From assembly GCA_050294475.1 (NCBI GenBank), contig JBNKOE010000008.1, positions 1 through 64,000 of the forward strand: a stretch of 64,000 bases of DNA, in the 5' to 3' direction. Position numbers and translations under genes: made by a program. The first letter of the stretch is position 1; each line of letters starts with the position of its first letter. This stretch comes from Thalassobellus sp050294475 (lineage in GTDB: Bacteria; Bacteroidota; Bacteroidia; Flavobacteriales; Flavobacteriaceae). Shown in pieces: positions 24,759 to 33,103 of the stretch. The notes under the pieces are model-generated. The model was not told the origin of the DNA. It searched no databases and was given only the letters and a program-made list of their open reading frames with translations.

Positions 24759-24893
24759 TTTTAAATGAGGGTAATTAAAAACCAGAAATGAGTTAATAAT
24801 ACATTTCATTGAGTAAACCACCTATTTTTGAGTTCATTATATTATTAAAAATACAAAAAGGATTACTTATACTATTATTTTAAAAGTTTTTAA

Positions 24894-24932
24894 CAAAAAA
24901 AAGAGTCAAAACATATGTTGTTTGACTCTTTT
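24894..24932 (-). terminator. Terminator after the DUF937 gene
   Basis: AAGAGTCAAA (24901-24910) pairs with TTTGACTCTT (24921-24930). On the minus strand the stem runs into eight or more T residues. It lies 22 bases after the DUF937 stop. Confidence 0.8.
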
Positions 24933-24953
24933 ATATTTATGAGAATGAATTCT

Positions 24954-25592
24954 TTATTTTCCTCCAAATAAGCCTCCTAGTAAACCTCCAAGTCCGTCTT
25001 TCTTTTTGTCCCCACCTAATACCATTCCTGCTACATCATCAATAACACTACCGTCACCATCGGCATCTAAAATAGATTCTAAGAAACTTTGTTCTTGTTG
25101 TGGCGAATTGCCACCAAGTAAACCACCTAATAATTCTTCTATGCCATTAGAACTGCTTACGTTTTGTTGTTTAGCTTGTTTTCCTAAATAACCCATTATT
25201 AATGGTGCTGCTATTTTAAGAATTTGTGCAACAGAGTTAGCATCCATTCCGGCTTTAGCTCCTATAGCATTTTGAACATGTTGTTGTTTACCACCCAAAA
25301 CATGACCTAATATTTTGCTTCCATCGTTTATAACATTAGAATCAACTCCGCCACTAAATAAACCACCAAGGTTATCTAAAATACTTCCGTCATGTTTGCT
25401 GCTAATTGCTCCTAATAACCCTTCAGCTCCTTGAGGAGATGCAGTATTACGTTTCATGGCTTGCATTAAAACTGGCAATGCCATAGTTAAAACATCTTGT
25501 GTTTTGTTTTGTGGTTGATTGGTTTGACCAGCTACACCGCTAACAATGGTTTTTCCTAGGTCGCTGTTTAATAAATCTAAAATTCCTGACAT
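24954..25592 (-). CDS. DUF937-domain protein
   Basis: A 212-residue protein of the DUF937 family with no signal peptide. The N-terminal part reads GILDLLNSDLGKTIVSGVAG and LPVLMQAMKRN; the middle has ILDNLGGLFSG and IGAKAGMDANSVAQILKIAAP. Near residue 185 DADGDGSVIDD resembles a calcium-binding loop of the EF-hand/dockerin sort. The C-terminus is a Gly/Leu-rich low-complexity stretch (GLGGLLGGLFGG). DUF937 relatives include YidB-like proteins of unknown function. The gene is monocistronic with its own terminator. Confidence 0.85.
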   Translation of the reverse strand: MSGILDLLNSDLGKTIVSGVAGQTNQPQNKTQDVLTMALPVLMQAMKRNTASPQGAEGLLGAISSKHDGSILDNLGGLFSGGVDSNVINDGSKILGHVLGGKQQHVQNAIGAKAGMDANSVAQILKIAAPLIMGYLGKQAKQQNVSSSNGIEELLGGLLGGNSPQQEQSFLESILDADGDGSVIDDVAGMVLGGDKKKDGLGGLLGGLFGGK

Positions 25593-25633
25593 GATTTGTT
25601 TATAAATTTAATTAAAATGGATGTTTAATGTAC

Positions 25634-25663
25634 AAAAAAAGTCCCATACATATGTATAGGACT
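25634..25663 (-). terminator. Terminator after serA
   Basis: On the minus strand AGTCC-T-ATACAT pairs with ATGTAT-G-GGACT (25640-25663, one T-G pair) and runs into seven T residues (25634-25640). Confidence 0.75.
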
Positions 25664-25696
25664 CAAATATAACCAATCGGTCACATTATTTTTTAT

Positions 25697-26647
25697 TTAT
25701 CCAAGAATGCTAATAATTTGAGAAGCTAATTCTGTACCAATTCTATCTTGCGCTTCATTGGTTGCAGCACCTGTATGAGGTGTTAATGATAATGCAGGAT
25801 TCATTAATAATTGCATTTCTGGTTTAGGTTCTTTTTCAAAAACATCTAAAGCAGCTCTAGCAACTTTGCCACTTTCAATAGCTTTTACTAATGCAACTTC
25901 GTTAAGTACACCACCACGAGCAGCATTAGCTATAATTACACCATCTTTCATTATGTTAAATTCTGCTTCATCAATAACGTATTCCTTTTGTGCAGGAACG
26001 TGTAATGTAATAAAATCAGCTTGTTTTAAAACGTCTTCTTTAGAAATAGTTGTAATATCAAAGTTTACAGTTTGTCCATCAAAAAAGTCTAACTCTAAAT
26101 TTGCTTTTTCTAAAAACGGATCGAAAGCAACAACTTTCATTCCAGCACCTAAAGCAACTTTAGCTGTAGCTTGACCAATACGACCAAAACCTAGAACACC
26201 TAATGTTTTTCCTTTAAGTTCAGTTCCTTTAGCATATGCTTTCTTTAAACCTTTAAAGTTGCTATCGCCTTCAAGAGGCATATCTCTGTTGGAGTTATGT
26301 AAAAAACGAGCTAATCCGTAAAGGTGTCCGAATACTAATTCGGCAACAGAGTGCGAAGAAGCTGCAGGTGTGTTAATTACCTTAAGTCCTTTTTCTCTTG
26401 CATACTCAACATCAATATTATCCATACCAACACCACCACGACCGATGATTTTTAAGTTTGGACAAGCATCAATTAGGTCTTTACGAACCGTTGTTGCACT
26501 ACGAACTAGTAAAACAGCAATGTCTTTTTCGTTTATATAGTTTATTAATTGTTCTTGAGCCACAGTTGTTGTGATAACTTCATATCCACCTTTTTCTAAG
26601 GCATTAATACCACTTTGCGAAATACCGTCGTTTGCTAATACTTTCAT
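25697..26647 (-). CDS. serA: D-3-phosphoglycerate dehydrogenase
   Basis: SerA oxidises 3-phosphoglycerate to 3-phosphohydroxypyruvate, the first step of serine synthesis. At 316 residues this is the short form without a regulatory ACT domain, so the usual serine feedback site is absent. The NAD-binding motif is GFGRIGQATAK (about 151-161). The catalytic Arg is in NAARGGVLNE, with Glu near 265 and His in LTPHTGAAT (about 287). serC lies 136 bases upstream on the same strand, giving the first two steps of the pathway together. A 7-bp tandem repeat ends six bases before the ATG. Confidence 0.93.
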   Translation of the reverse strand: MKVLANDGISQSGINALEKGGYEVITTTVAQEQLINYINEKDIAVLLVRSATTVRKDLIDACPNLKIIGRGGVGMDNIDVEYAREKGLKVINTPAASSHSVAELVFGHLYGLARFLHNSNRDMPLEGDSNFKGLKKAYAKGTELKGKTLGVLGFGRIGQATAKVALGAGMKVVAFDPFLEKANLELDFFDGQTVNFDITTISKEDVLKQADFITLHVPAQKEYVIDEAEFNIMKDGVIIANAARGGVLNEVALVKAIESGKVARAALDVFEKEPKPEMQLLMNPALSLTPHTGAATNEAQDRIGTELASQIISILG

Positions 26648-26653
26648 TTATCT

Positions 26654-26693
26654 AAGTTAAAAGTTAAAAGTTAAAAGTTAAAAGTTAAAAGTT
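26654..26693. repeat. 7-bp tandem repeat before serA
   Basis: AAGTTAA is repeated five times and followed by AAGTT, without any error, over 40 bases. On the minus strand the unit is TTAACTT. The array ends six bases upstream of the serA ATG, in the serC-serA gap. Confidence 0.95.
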
Positions 26694-26783
26694 CTGTGAA
26701 CAAATAATAATTTAACTTAAAATTAAATTTTATTTTTTTTGAGTTTGAGTAAGCACTGAAAACAGTTACTGCAAACTTATAAT

Positions 26784-27848
26784 TTACGCTTTACTTTCTA
26801 ATTCGTTCATTACTTCTACAAGTGCTTTTACGCTATCAAGAGGTAATGCATTGTACATTGAAGCTCTATAACCACCAACACTTCTGTGTCCGTTTACACC
26901 ACTAATACCTGCTTCTTTAAGCATTGTATCAAATGTTTCTTTTAGGTTTTCGTTAACTAGGTTAAACGTTGCATTCATGTTTGAACGGTCTTCTTTAGCA
27001 GCAAATCCTTTGAATAATGGATTTAAATCAATTTCAGAATACATTAAACGAGCTTTCTTTTCGTTTTCTTTTTCAATACCAGCAATACCACCAAGACCTT
27101 TTAACCATTCTAATGTTAGCATAGAGGTGTAAACAGCAAAAACAGGAGGGGTATTAAACATGCTTCCTGCTCCAATATGCTTTTTATAATCCATTATAGA
27201 AGGAATGTTGCGAGATACTTTACCTAGAATATCTTCTTTAATAACAACTAAAGTTGTACCTGCTGGTCCCATATTTTTTTGAGCGCCTGCATATATTAAA
27301 TCAAATTGTGTAAAATCTAACTGGCGTGAAAAAATATCACTACTCATATCAGAAACAACTGGAATATCGCACTTTGGAAATGCTTTCATTTGTGTTCCGA
27401 AAATAGTATTGTTTGATGTACAGTGAAAATAATCATAATCAGAAGGAATATCATATCCTTTAGGTATATAATTAAAGTTAGCATCTTTAGATGAGGCTAC
27501 TTCGTATATGTCGTCTAATATTTTAGCTTCGTTAATTGCTTTTTGACTCCAAGCACCTGAATTTAAGTATCCTGCTCTTTTTTCTAAAAGATTCATGGCT
27601 ACCATTAAAAACTGATTGCTTGCTCCACCTTGTAAAAACAAAGCTTTATAGCCTTTTCCTTCTAATCCAAGAAGCTCTAAAACTAATGCTCTTGCGTTTT
27701 CCATAATATCAACAAACTCTTTACTTCTGTGTGATATTTCAATTAAAGATAAACCAGAATTGTTATAATCAATTACAGATTCAGAAGCTTTTAATAAAAC
27801 TTCTTGTGGTAAAATACTTGGTCCTGCACTAAAGTTGTGTTTTTTCAT
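26784..27848 (-). CDS. serC: Phosphoserine aminotransferase
   Basis: SerC transaminates 3-phosphohydroxypyruvate with glutamate to phosphoserine; it also serves pyridoxal phosphate synthesis. The 354-residue PLP enzyme begins KKHNFSAGPSILP. Its PLP lysine is in YAGAQKNMGPAG (about residue 191), and GGASNQF (about 75) contacts the cofactor. The C-terminal GHRSVGGYRASMYNALP is a family signature. Length is normal. It precedes serA on the same strand, and a phosphoserine phosphatase is not in this window. Confidence 0.95.
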   Translation of the reverse strand: MKKHNFSAGPSILPQEVLLKASESVIDYNNSGLSLIEISHRSKEFVDIMENARALVLELLGLEGKGYKALFLQGGASNQFLMVAMNLLEKRAGYLNSGAWSQKAINEAKILDDIYEVASSKDANFNYIPKGYDIPSDYDYFHCTSNNTIFGTQMKAFPKCDIPVVSDMSSDIFSRQLDFTQFDLIYAGAQKNMGPAGTTLVVIKEDILGKVSRNIPSIMDYKKHIGAGSMFNTPPVFAVYTSMLTLEWLKGLGGIAGIEKENEKKARLMYSEIDLNPLFKGFAAKEDRSNMNATFNLVNENLKETFDTMLKEAGISGVNGHRSVGGYRASMYNALPLDSVKALVEVMNELESKA

Positions 27849-27925
27849 TTTATGTTGTGAAATTTAAAGAAGCAAAGTTGCTAATTAATTGGGTATTTTT
27901 TGTTATAAAATCGATAATTTTTTTA

Positions 27926-28984
27926 TCAAATTGCTAACAAAAATTCAATAGAATCCACACTATCCGCATAATCCCAAAGTTGAGGTTTTTGTGTTGCTCC
28001 AAATGTGATTTCGTTTTCAGTAAAATCTTTAGAAACGATACATTGAATTTTGTTTTTGTCAAACTTTAATTGTTCTTTTAATTGTTCTTTGTTTTCGTAA
28101 AATTCATAAAACAACGTAGCTATTGGCGACGCGTAGCTTTTATCTTCTTTAATCATAAAGAAACCATTTTCAAGCATATCAAATTCGCTCATTAAGTATA
28201 CGGCTTTGTTATAATCGTAGTTATTGGCATATTTTGCTTTTTCAACAATAGGATGCCAGTGATAGATGGCTTCAAAAAAGTTGTCAAATTTATAGTCTTT
28301 TGGTACAAATAATTTAGATACATTTCTGCAACCCAAGCCATAATATCTAAAAATATCTTCTGAAAGGTTTTTTAAATCTTCGGCAGTTTCATTACCTGTT
28401 AAAACTGCTACAGAATTTCTATTATTTCTAATAATCGAAGGTTTTCCTTTAAAATAATATTCAAAATAACGAGCTGTATTGTCGCTTCCAGTAGCAATAA
28501 CAGCATCAAAATTCTCAATTTTAGCTTCTGTAAAAGTTATGTTTCCTTTAAATTTAGGTGCAACATATTCTAAATATTTAGCTAAATAGGGTAGTAGGTG
28601 TTTGTCGTTTGACGATTGTTTTACTAAAACTTTATGCCCCGAAATTAAAACTGATAAAAAATCATGAAATCCAACTAAAGGAATGTTTCCAGCCATTATA
28701 ATAGCAACTTGCTTAGGTTCAGTAATATTAACTTCATATGGTACAAGCCATTTGCTTAAGTTATCTTGTGTTAATAGCTCTGTCCAGCCTTTAATGGCAA
28801 ACACAATATTTTCTTTAGTAAACCATCCATTGTGTTCTTCTGCTAGTTTTAATTGATGTTTAAAACCATCGAAGAAAAGATCGTTATGTTCAATATTATC
28901 CTTTTTTTGAATATTTTCGTTAGAAAATTGCCTTAAAAAATCTCCTAATTTTACAAAAGCGTCAATTCTTTCTTGTAATTGCAT
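27926..28984 (-). CDS. Acyl-CoA reductase, LuxC-like
   Basis: A 352-residue cytoplasmic protein of the LuxC/acyl-CoA reductase family, which reduces activated acyl groups to aldehydes with NADPH. VAIIMAGNIPLVGFHDFL (about residues 92-109), ATGSDNTARYF and the likely active-site Cys in YYGLGCRNVSKLF (about 217-229) are visible. The physiological substrate in non-luminous flavobacteria is unknown. The gene is divergent from the ferredoxin gene and stands close upstream of serC, with about 77 bases between. TAACTTTG at 29029-29036 provides a good -7 box. Confidence 0.82.
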   Translation of the reverse strand: MQLQERIDAFVKLGDFLRQFSNENIQKKDNIEHNDLFFDGFKHQLKLAEEHNGWFTKENIVFAIKGWTELLTQDNLSKWLVPYEVNITEPKQVAIIMAGNIPLVGFHDFLSVLISGHKVLVKQSSNDKHLLPYLAKYLEYVAPKFKGNITFTEAKIENFDAVIATGSDNTARYFEYYFKGKPSIIRNNRNSVAVLTGNETAEDLKNLSEDIFRYYGLGCRNVSKLFVPKDYKFDNFFEAIYHWHPIVEKAKYANNYDYNKAVYLMSEFDMLENGFFMIKEDKSYASPIATLFYEFYENKEQLKEQLKFDKNKIQCIVSKDFTENEITFGATQKPQLWDYADSVDSIEFLLAI

Positions 28985-28990
28985 TCTTAA

Positions 28991-29022
28991 TTTGGTTATG
29001 AATGGTTTTGGCGTTATTTTTG
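28991..29022 (+). promoter_or_regulatory. Ferredoxin promoter, which decides its start
   Basis: TTTG (28991-28994) and TATTTTTG (29015-29022) are 20 bases apart, an ideal Bacteroidota promoter. Transcription would start near 29027, so the upstream in-frame ATG at 28992 cannot be used and the ATG at 29052 is the start. Confidence 0.7.
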
Positions 29023-29028
29023 CTGCTG

Positions 29029-29036
29029 CAAAGTTA
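29029..29036 (-). promoter_or_regulatory. Promoter -7 box for the LuxC-like gene
   Basis: On the minus strand this reads TAACTTTG. It lies downstream of the ferredoxin -7 box, so the two divergent transcripts would overlap at their 5' ends. Confidence 0.6.
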
Positions 29037-29051
29037 GAAAAAGAAAACGCT

Positions 29052-29405
29052 ATGGCAATTATAATAACAGATGAATGTATAAATTGTGGTGCTTGCGAAC
29101 CAGAATGTCCAAATACTGCAATATATGAAGCAGCTGATGACTGGCGCTATAATGATGGAACCAGTTTAAAAGGAAAAGTTGTTTTAACCAATGGAAATGA
29201 GGTTGATGCTGATGAAGCTCAAGAACCGGTAAGCGATGAGGTATATTATATTGTACCTGATAAATGTACCGAATGTAAAGGCTTTCATGACGAACCACAA
29301 TGTGCTGCGGTTTGCCCTGTAGATTGTTGTGTTCCTGATGAAGATGTTGTAGAAACAGAAGAAGAACTTCTAGCTAAACAACGCTTTATGCATCCAGAAG
29401 AGTAA
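29052..29405 (+). CDS. Two-cluster [4Fe-4S] ferredoxin
   Basis: A 117-residue electron carrier. The first cluster motif is CINCGACEPECP (Cys9, 12, 15 and 19). The second is CTECKGFHDEPQCAAVCP, with the longer spacing of the YfhL/Allochromatium-type ferredoxins. About 45 acidic residues separate and follow the clusters, and the insertion between them (KGKVVLTNGNEVDADEAQEP) is typical of Bacteroidota versions. The start at 29052 is set by the promoter at 28991-29022. Its redox partner is not evident; it is divergent from the acyl-CoA reductase gene. Confidence 0.92.
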   Translation: MAIIITDECINCGACEPECPNTAIYEAADDWRYNDGTSLKGKVVLTNGNEVDADEAQEPVSDEVYYIVPDKCTECKGFHDEPQCAAVCPVDCCVPDEDVVETEEELLAKQRFMHPEE

Positions 29406-29432
29406 CAATGAATAATTTACAATTGATAATTA

Positions 29433-29464
29433 AATCCTGAGCGTTGTGCTTGGGATTTTTTTTT
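29433..29464 (+). terminator. Terminator after the ferredoxin gene
   Basis: AATCCTGAGC (29433-29442) pairs with GCTTGGGATT (29448-29457, two wobble pairs) around GTTGT, followed by T residues to 29464. Confidence 0.8.
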
Positions 29465-29551
29465 AAAACTGTATTTAAGTTTATGTTTTAAAATTTTGAG
29501 ATTTGGGTTACCTTCGCTGTTCCTTATTATGAATTAATAAAATAGTTTAAG

Positions 29552-30376
29552 ATGAAAAATAATTACGCTATTTTCTGTTTGTTACTCTTCTTTGGATGTC
29601 GAACAACGTTGCCCAAACAAACCAGCCAAAGCGAGCAGCCATCAAGTAGTAACATCGCAAAGCGAGAGTATTCGGTGCAATCTGTTTTGTGGGTTCAGCA
29701 TGCAGCAGAGTATAAGGCTTTATGCTATCAAGCCTTTAATATTGCCAAATTTCAATTGGATAAGATTCTTTCAGAAGAAAATCAAAATGACAAGCCATTA
29801 GCCATTGTTACCGATATTGATGAGACTATCTTTAACAACAGTCCTTATGAAGCAAAACTAATAACAGACAATGTGGAATATTCTCATGAATCATGGGTGG
29901 AATGGGAACAGTTAAAAAAAGCTGAACCGATACCAGGATCATTGGAATTCTTAAAATATGCAAAATCCAAAGGCGTTCAGGTGTTTTATATTTCCAATAT
30001 TTCAATACTTCAAGAAGATTTAACCATGGATCATCTTAAGAATCTTGGATTTCCTAATGTTGACAAACAACATATCTTATTTAAGGATAAAACCAGTGGA
30101 AAAGAAGATAGAAGACAAACAGTGTTAAAAGATCATACTATTGTGATGCTTCTTGGAGATACACTTTCAGACTTTTCAGATGTGTTTGATAACAAGTCCA
30201 CTGCCGAAAGAAATAGTGCAGCCGAAAGTTTAAAAGAAAAATTTGGCAAGGAGTTTATTGTTATACCAAATCCAACCTATGGCGACTGGGAAAATAAAGG
30301 TATCTATGAGAAGAGCTATAAATGGACGCCAGTACAAAAAGACTCCATTAGAAAAGCCAAGTTGATTACGTATTAA
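29552..30376 (+). CDS. Acid phosphatase lipoprotein, e(P4) / 5'-nucleotidase family
   Basis: A 274-residue lipoprotein with signal ending FFGC (Cys at about residue 16). It belongs to the HAD-type class C acid phosphatases related to the Haemophilus e(P4) protein, which removes phosphate from nucleotides such as NMN outside the cytoplasm. The nucleophile motif is TDIDETIFNN (about 87-96); motif 2 is YISNIS, and motif 4 is LLGDTLSDFSDVF. SVLWVQHAAEYKALCYQAF is the usual N-terminal signature. Base use here is richer in G and C than in the surrounding genes, as it is in the next gene, which may point to recent transfer. Confidence 0.9.
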   Translation: MKNNYAIFCLLLFFGCRTTLPKQTSQSEQPSSSNIAKREYSVQSVLWVQHAAEYKALCYQAFNIAKFQLDKILSEENQNDKPLAIVTDIDETIFNNSPYEAKLITDNVEYSHESWVEWEQLKKAEPIPGSLEFLKYAKSKGVQVFYISNISILQEDLTMDHLKNLGFPNVDKQHILFKDKTSGKEDRRQTVLKDHTIVMLLGDTLSDFSDVFDNKSTAERNSAAESLKEKFGKEFIVIPNPTYGDWENKGIYEKSYKWTPVQKDSIRKAKLITY

Positions 30377-30477
30377 TATGCAATCTATTAATATGTAAAA
30401 TTTAGACATAAAATGATAAATTTATAAGGATGAGAAATGTCTCGCTTGTTTGTAAATATTTCAAATTTATATAGTAT

Positions 30478-31578
30478 ATGATTAAGATTATTAAAAAAAT
30501 GCCTAAGCTAATAGTTGTTCTGTTCCTCTTATTAATAATGGGGTGTTCGGGTAAAAAAGATCTTTTAGTGCGTTATTCAAATCCTGAAATTGAGTATTGG
30601 GGAAGAATAGATTCTACAGGAGTTGATGGAGTCAATTTATATTGGTCAGGAACTTCCATCAAGATGAATTTTCAAGGGAAGTCAATTAAAGCCTTGTTAA
30701 AGGATGAAGTAGGAAACAATTATTATAATGTTATTGTTGACAATGATAGTGCGGTTTTGTTAAGACCAGATACCACTAAAACATATTATCAATTGGCGAC
30801 ACAGTTGCCCGAAGGGAAACATTCTGTTGAGATTTTTAAAAGGACGGAGTGGGATAGAGGTAAAACTACTTTTTACGGATTTGAAATTGAAACCGATGCA
30901 AAATTATTACCAAAGTCAGCGCCCAAAAAGAGACGTATAGAATTTTATGGAAACTCCATAACTGCAGGTTACGCTGTTGAAGATTATTCAGGCGGAGACT
31001 CTCCAGACAGTACATATACCAATAACTATTTAAGTTATTCGGCAATTACCGCAAGGCATTATGATGCCAAATACCAATGTATTTGTAAAAGTGGCATTGG
31101 TATAACTATAAGTTGGTTTCCTTTAATAATGCCAGATATCTATGATAGATTGAATCCTGCAGATTCTACAAGTACATGGGGTTTTTCATTGTATAAACCT
31201 GATATTGTTGTTGTTAATTTACTTCAGAACGATTCGTGGTTAGTTAATATGCCTGAAAGAGAAGAATTTAAGAAGAACTTTGGAGCCAAGGCTCCCGATG
31301 ATGACTATTTGATACAAGCCTATCAACAATTTGTAGCCAATATAAGGAAACGTTATCCAGAAGCAAACATTATATGTATGCTAGGTAATATGGATATCAC
31401 CAAAGAAGGCTCAAAATGGATTGACTTTGTAAAAACAGCAGTGGCTAATTTAAAGGATGATAAAATGTACACTTGCATTGTGCCATTTAAAGGAACGTCT
31501 GGGCATCCTTCAATAAAAGAACAAGAAACCTTGGCAAATAGCCTTATTCAATGTATTGATAACAATATAAAATGGTAA
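30478..31578 (+). CDS. SGNH esterase lipoprotein, CE2-like acetyl esterase
   Basis: A 366-residue lipoprotein (lipobox MGCSG, Cys at about residue 22). The N-terminal jelly-roll-like part (about 45-145) precedes an SGNH hydrolase domain (about 157-366), an order typical of carbohydrate esterase family 2. The nucleophile is in FYGNSITAG (about 158-166); block III reads LLQNDSW, with Asn and Asp kept; the catalytic His is in TSGHPSIKEQ. CE2 enzymes remove acetyl groups from plant or algal polysaccharides. It follows the acid phosphatase gene by about 100 bases and shares its slightly different base use. Confidence 0.83.
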   Translation: MIKIIKKMPKLIVVLFLLLIMGCSGKKDLLVRYSNPEIEYWGRIDSTGVDGVNLYWSGTSIKMNFQGKSIKALLKDEVGNNYYNVIVDNDSAVLLRPDTTKTYYQLATQLPEGKHSVEIFKRTEWDRGKTTFYGFEIETDAKLLPKSAPKKRRIEFYGNSITAGYAVEDYSGGDSPDSTYTNNYLSYSAITARHYDAKYQCICKSGIGITISWFPLIMPDIYDRLNPADSTSTWGFSLYKPDIVVVNLLQNDSWLVNMPEREEFKKNFGAKAPDDDYLIQAYQQFVANIRKRYPEANIICMLGNMDITKEGSKWIDFVKTAVANLKDDKMYTCIVPFKGTSGHPSIKEQETLANSLIQCIDNNIKW

Positions 31579-31663
31579 CGCTTGGGGCGGTAATGATGTA
31601 GTTACTAAAAATTTAGGATTCTGGATAGCTATTGGCATTTTGGTAGGTGCTGCTACTGCTTAG
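31571..31663 (+). pseudogene. Remnant of a small Gly-rich membrane protein
   Basis: A short frame without a start codon reads NDVVTKNLGFWIAIGILVG and AATA before a TAG. It looks like a glycine-zipper transmembrane helix of a type common in small Bacteroidota proteins. The frame is open again after the stop (VSDTINQETILNYF). The rest of the 201-base gap holds nothing else that I can name. Confidence 0.4.
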
Positions 31664-31779
31664 GTTAGTGATACTATAAATCAAGAAACGATTTTAAATT
31701 ATTTTGGAGATTTTATAAAAATCAGTTTTTAATTAAACCTTTTTAAAATAAATAAGTCCTAGTCACAAAGTAAATAATA

Positions 31780-32280
31780 ATGAAAAATAAGTATATGCGA
31801 ATTATTCATCGCTATTTAGGTTTTTTTCTAATTGGAATTATGACCGTTTATGCCTTAAGTGGTATTGTGTTAATTTTTAGAGATACCGAATTTTTAAAAA
31901 AAGAAGTTCAAGTAGAACGTCAATTGAAGACTAATATGAAACCTACTCAATTAGGTAATCAATTGCATAAAAGAAATTTTAAAGTTGAAAAAGAAGAAAA
32001 TAATGTTTTGTTTTTTGAGAACGGACAGTACAATAAATTTACTGGTTTAGCTAAATATAGAAACAAGGAATTACCTTATGTTCTTAATCAAATGACCAAA
32101 TTACATAAAGCAAAGTCAAGTAGCCCTTTATATTGGTTAAATGTGTTTTTTGGTTTGTCTTTATTGTTCTTTGCTATTTCTTCTTTTTGGATGTTTTTAC
32201 CAAAAAGTAAAATCTATAAAAAAGGGCTGTATTTTACTTTCTTTGGAATGATTCTTACTTTTATTTTACTCTTTATATAG
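31780..32280 (+). CDS. PepSY-associated membrane protein
   Basis: A 166-residue protein with a first helix at about 10-32 (RIIHRYLGFFLIGIMTVYALSG is split here by function, with the conserved His near the membrane surface), a soluble middle with HKAK near residue 110, and two further helices at about 118-136 and 144-165. This matches the PepSY-associated transmembrane type, a short relative of the PepSY-TM reductases found with iron uptake. His residues near the helices could bind haem, but that is not shown. No iron gene is adjacent. The gene lies alone. Confidence 0.7.
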   Translation: MKNKYMRIIHRYLGFFLIGIMTVYALSGIVLIFRDTEFLKKEVQVERQLKTNMKPTQLGNQLHKRNFKVEKEENNVLFFENGQYNKFTGLAKYRNKELPYVLNQMTKLHKAKSSSPLYWLNVFFGLSLLFFAISSFWMFLPKSKIYKKGLYFTFFGMILTFILLFI

Positions 32281-32318
32281 AATATAAATTAAGATTATAT
32301 TGCTATTAACATCTTTTG

Positions 32319-32326
32319 TATTTTTG
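32319..32326 (+). promoter_or_regulatory. Promoter -7 box for thiamine pyrophosphokinase
   Basis: TATTTTTG matches TAnnTTTG and ends five bases before the ATG at 32332, so the transcript should have almost no leader. Confidence 0.5.
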
Positions 32327-32331
32327 TGTAA

Positions 32332-32937
32332 ATGAAAGAGAAAAAAGTATTTCTTCTTATAAACGGAGAAACTCCAAGAGAAATTCCAGATTTAACAAAT
32401 TATGATCTTATTTGTGCAACAGATGGTGCTTATCAGTTTTTAGAAAAAAATAATATTACTCCTAATTTTATTAGTGGCGATTTTGATTCTGTTTCAAGTC
32501 TCCCAGAAAATACTGAAGTTATTCATACACCTAATCAAGACTATACTGATTTCGATAAAATATTACAGATTTTATTCGAAAGAGATTATAAAACAATTCA
32601 TGTTTTTGGAGCCAGTGGAGAAGAACAAGATCATTTTTTAGGAAACTTACACACAGCCATTCAATGGAAAAATAAACTCAACCTTACTTTTTTTGATAAT
32701 TATGCGTCTTATTTTTTAGCCGATAATAATTTAGAACTTACTAATTGTAATGGAAAAATAATATCATTAGTGCCATTTCCTGAAGCTACAAGTATAATAA
32801 CTAAAGGGTTGCAATATTCTTTAAATAAAGAAACGCTTTCCTTTGGCACTAGAATAGGTACCAGAAATATGGCTATTGAAGATGAAATAACAATAACTTT
32901 TGAAACAGGTAATTTGTTTGTTTTTATCAATCATTAA
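32332..32937 (+). CDS. Thiamine pyrophosphokinase
   Basis: A 201-residue cytoplasmic enzyme that transfers pyrophosphate from ATP to thiamine, making the active cofactor. Catalytic-domain motifs are CATDGAYQFL (about 29-38), ISGDFDSV (about 52-59), DQDYTDFDKIL (about 68-78) and FGASGEEQDHFLGNL (about 96-110). The smaller C-terminal domain forms the thiamine pocket. Length is normal. A salvage role for imported thiamine is likely, since no thiamine synthesis genes are in the window. A -7 box lies five bases before the start. Confidence 0.92.
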   Translation: MKEKKVFLLINGETPREIPDLTNYDLICATDGAYQFLEKNNITPNFISGDFDSVSSLPENTEVIHTPNQDYTDFDKILQILFERDYKTIHVFGASGEEQDHFLGNLHTAIQWKNKLNLTFFDNYASYFLADNNLELTNCNGKIISLVPFPEATSIITKGLQYSLNKETLSFGTRIGTRNMAIEDEITITFETGNLFVFINH

Positions 32938-32999
32938 TTATCTGTTTTAAGGAAAAAAAGTTATCGAATCTAATTACTTTAAATAATTACGGAAATAAC

Positions 33000-33089
33000 T
33001 ACATTTGCACTCGCAAAACCAAATTGTCATATCAAGTATTAAATTGGTTAGTAAAATTTAGCTATTAAAATTTTCCGTAAAAACGGAAA
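33000..33089 (+). promoter_or_regulatory. ychF promoter and leader hairpin
   Basis: TACATTTG (33000-33007) is a full -7 match and gives a leader of about 92 bases. Near its end TTTCCGT (33072-33078) pairs with ACGGAAA (33083-33089) around AAAA, 14 bases before the ATG. The hairpin could affect translation. Confidence 0.5.
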
Positions 33090-33103
33090 TAAAAATTATT
33101 TAA

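Noticed and set aside
24954..25592. DUF937 gene as a tandem-repeat artefact
   Set aside because: Gly/Leu repeats occur only near the ends; the central domain is well formed and the gene has a promoter gap and terminator.
28992..29051. Longer ferredoxin start at 28992
   Set aside because: A full -33/-7 promoter lies downstream of that ATG, and the added residues do not look like a ferredoxin start. The ATG at 29052 is used.
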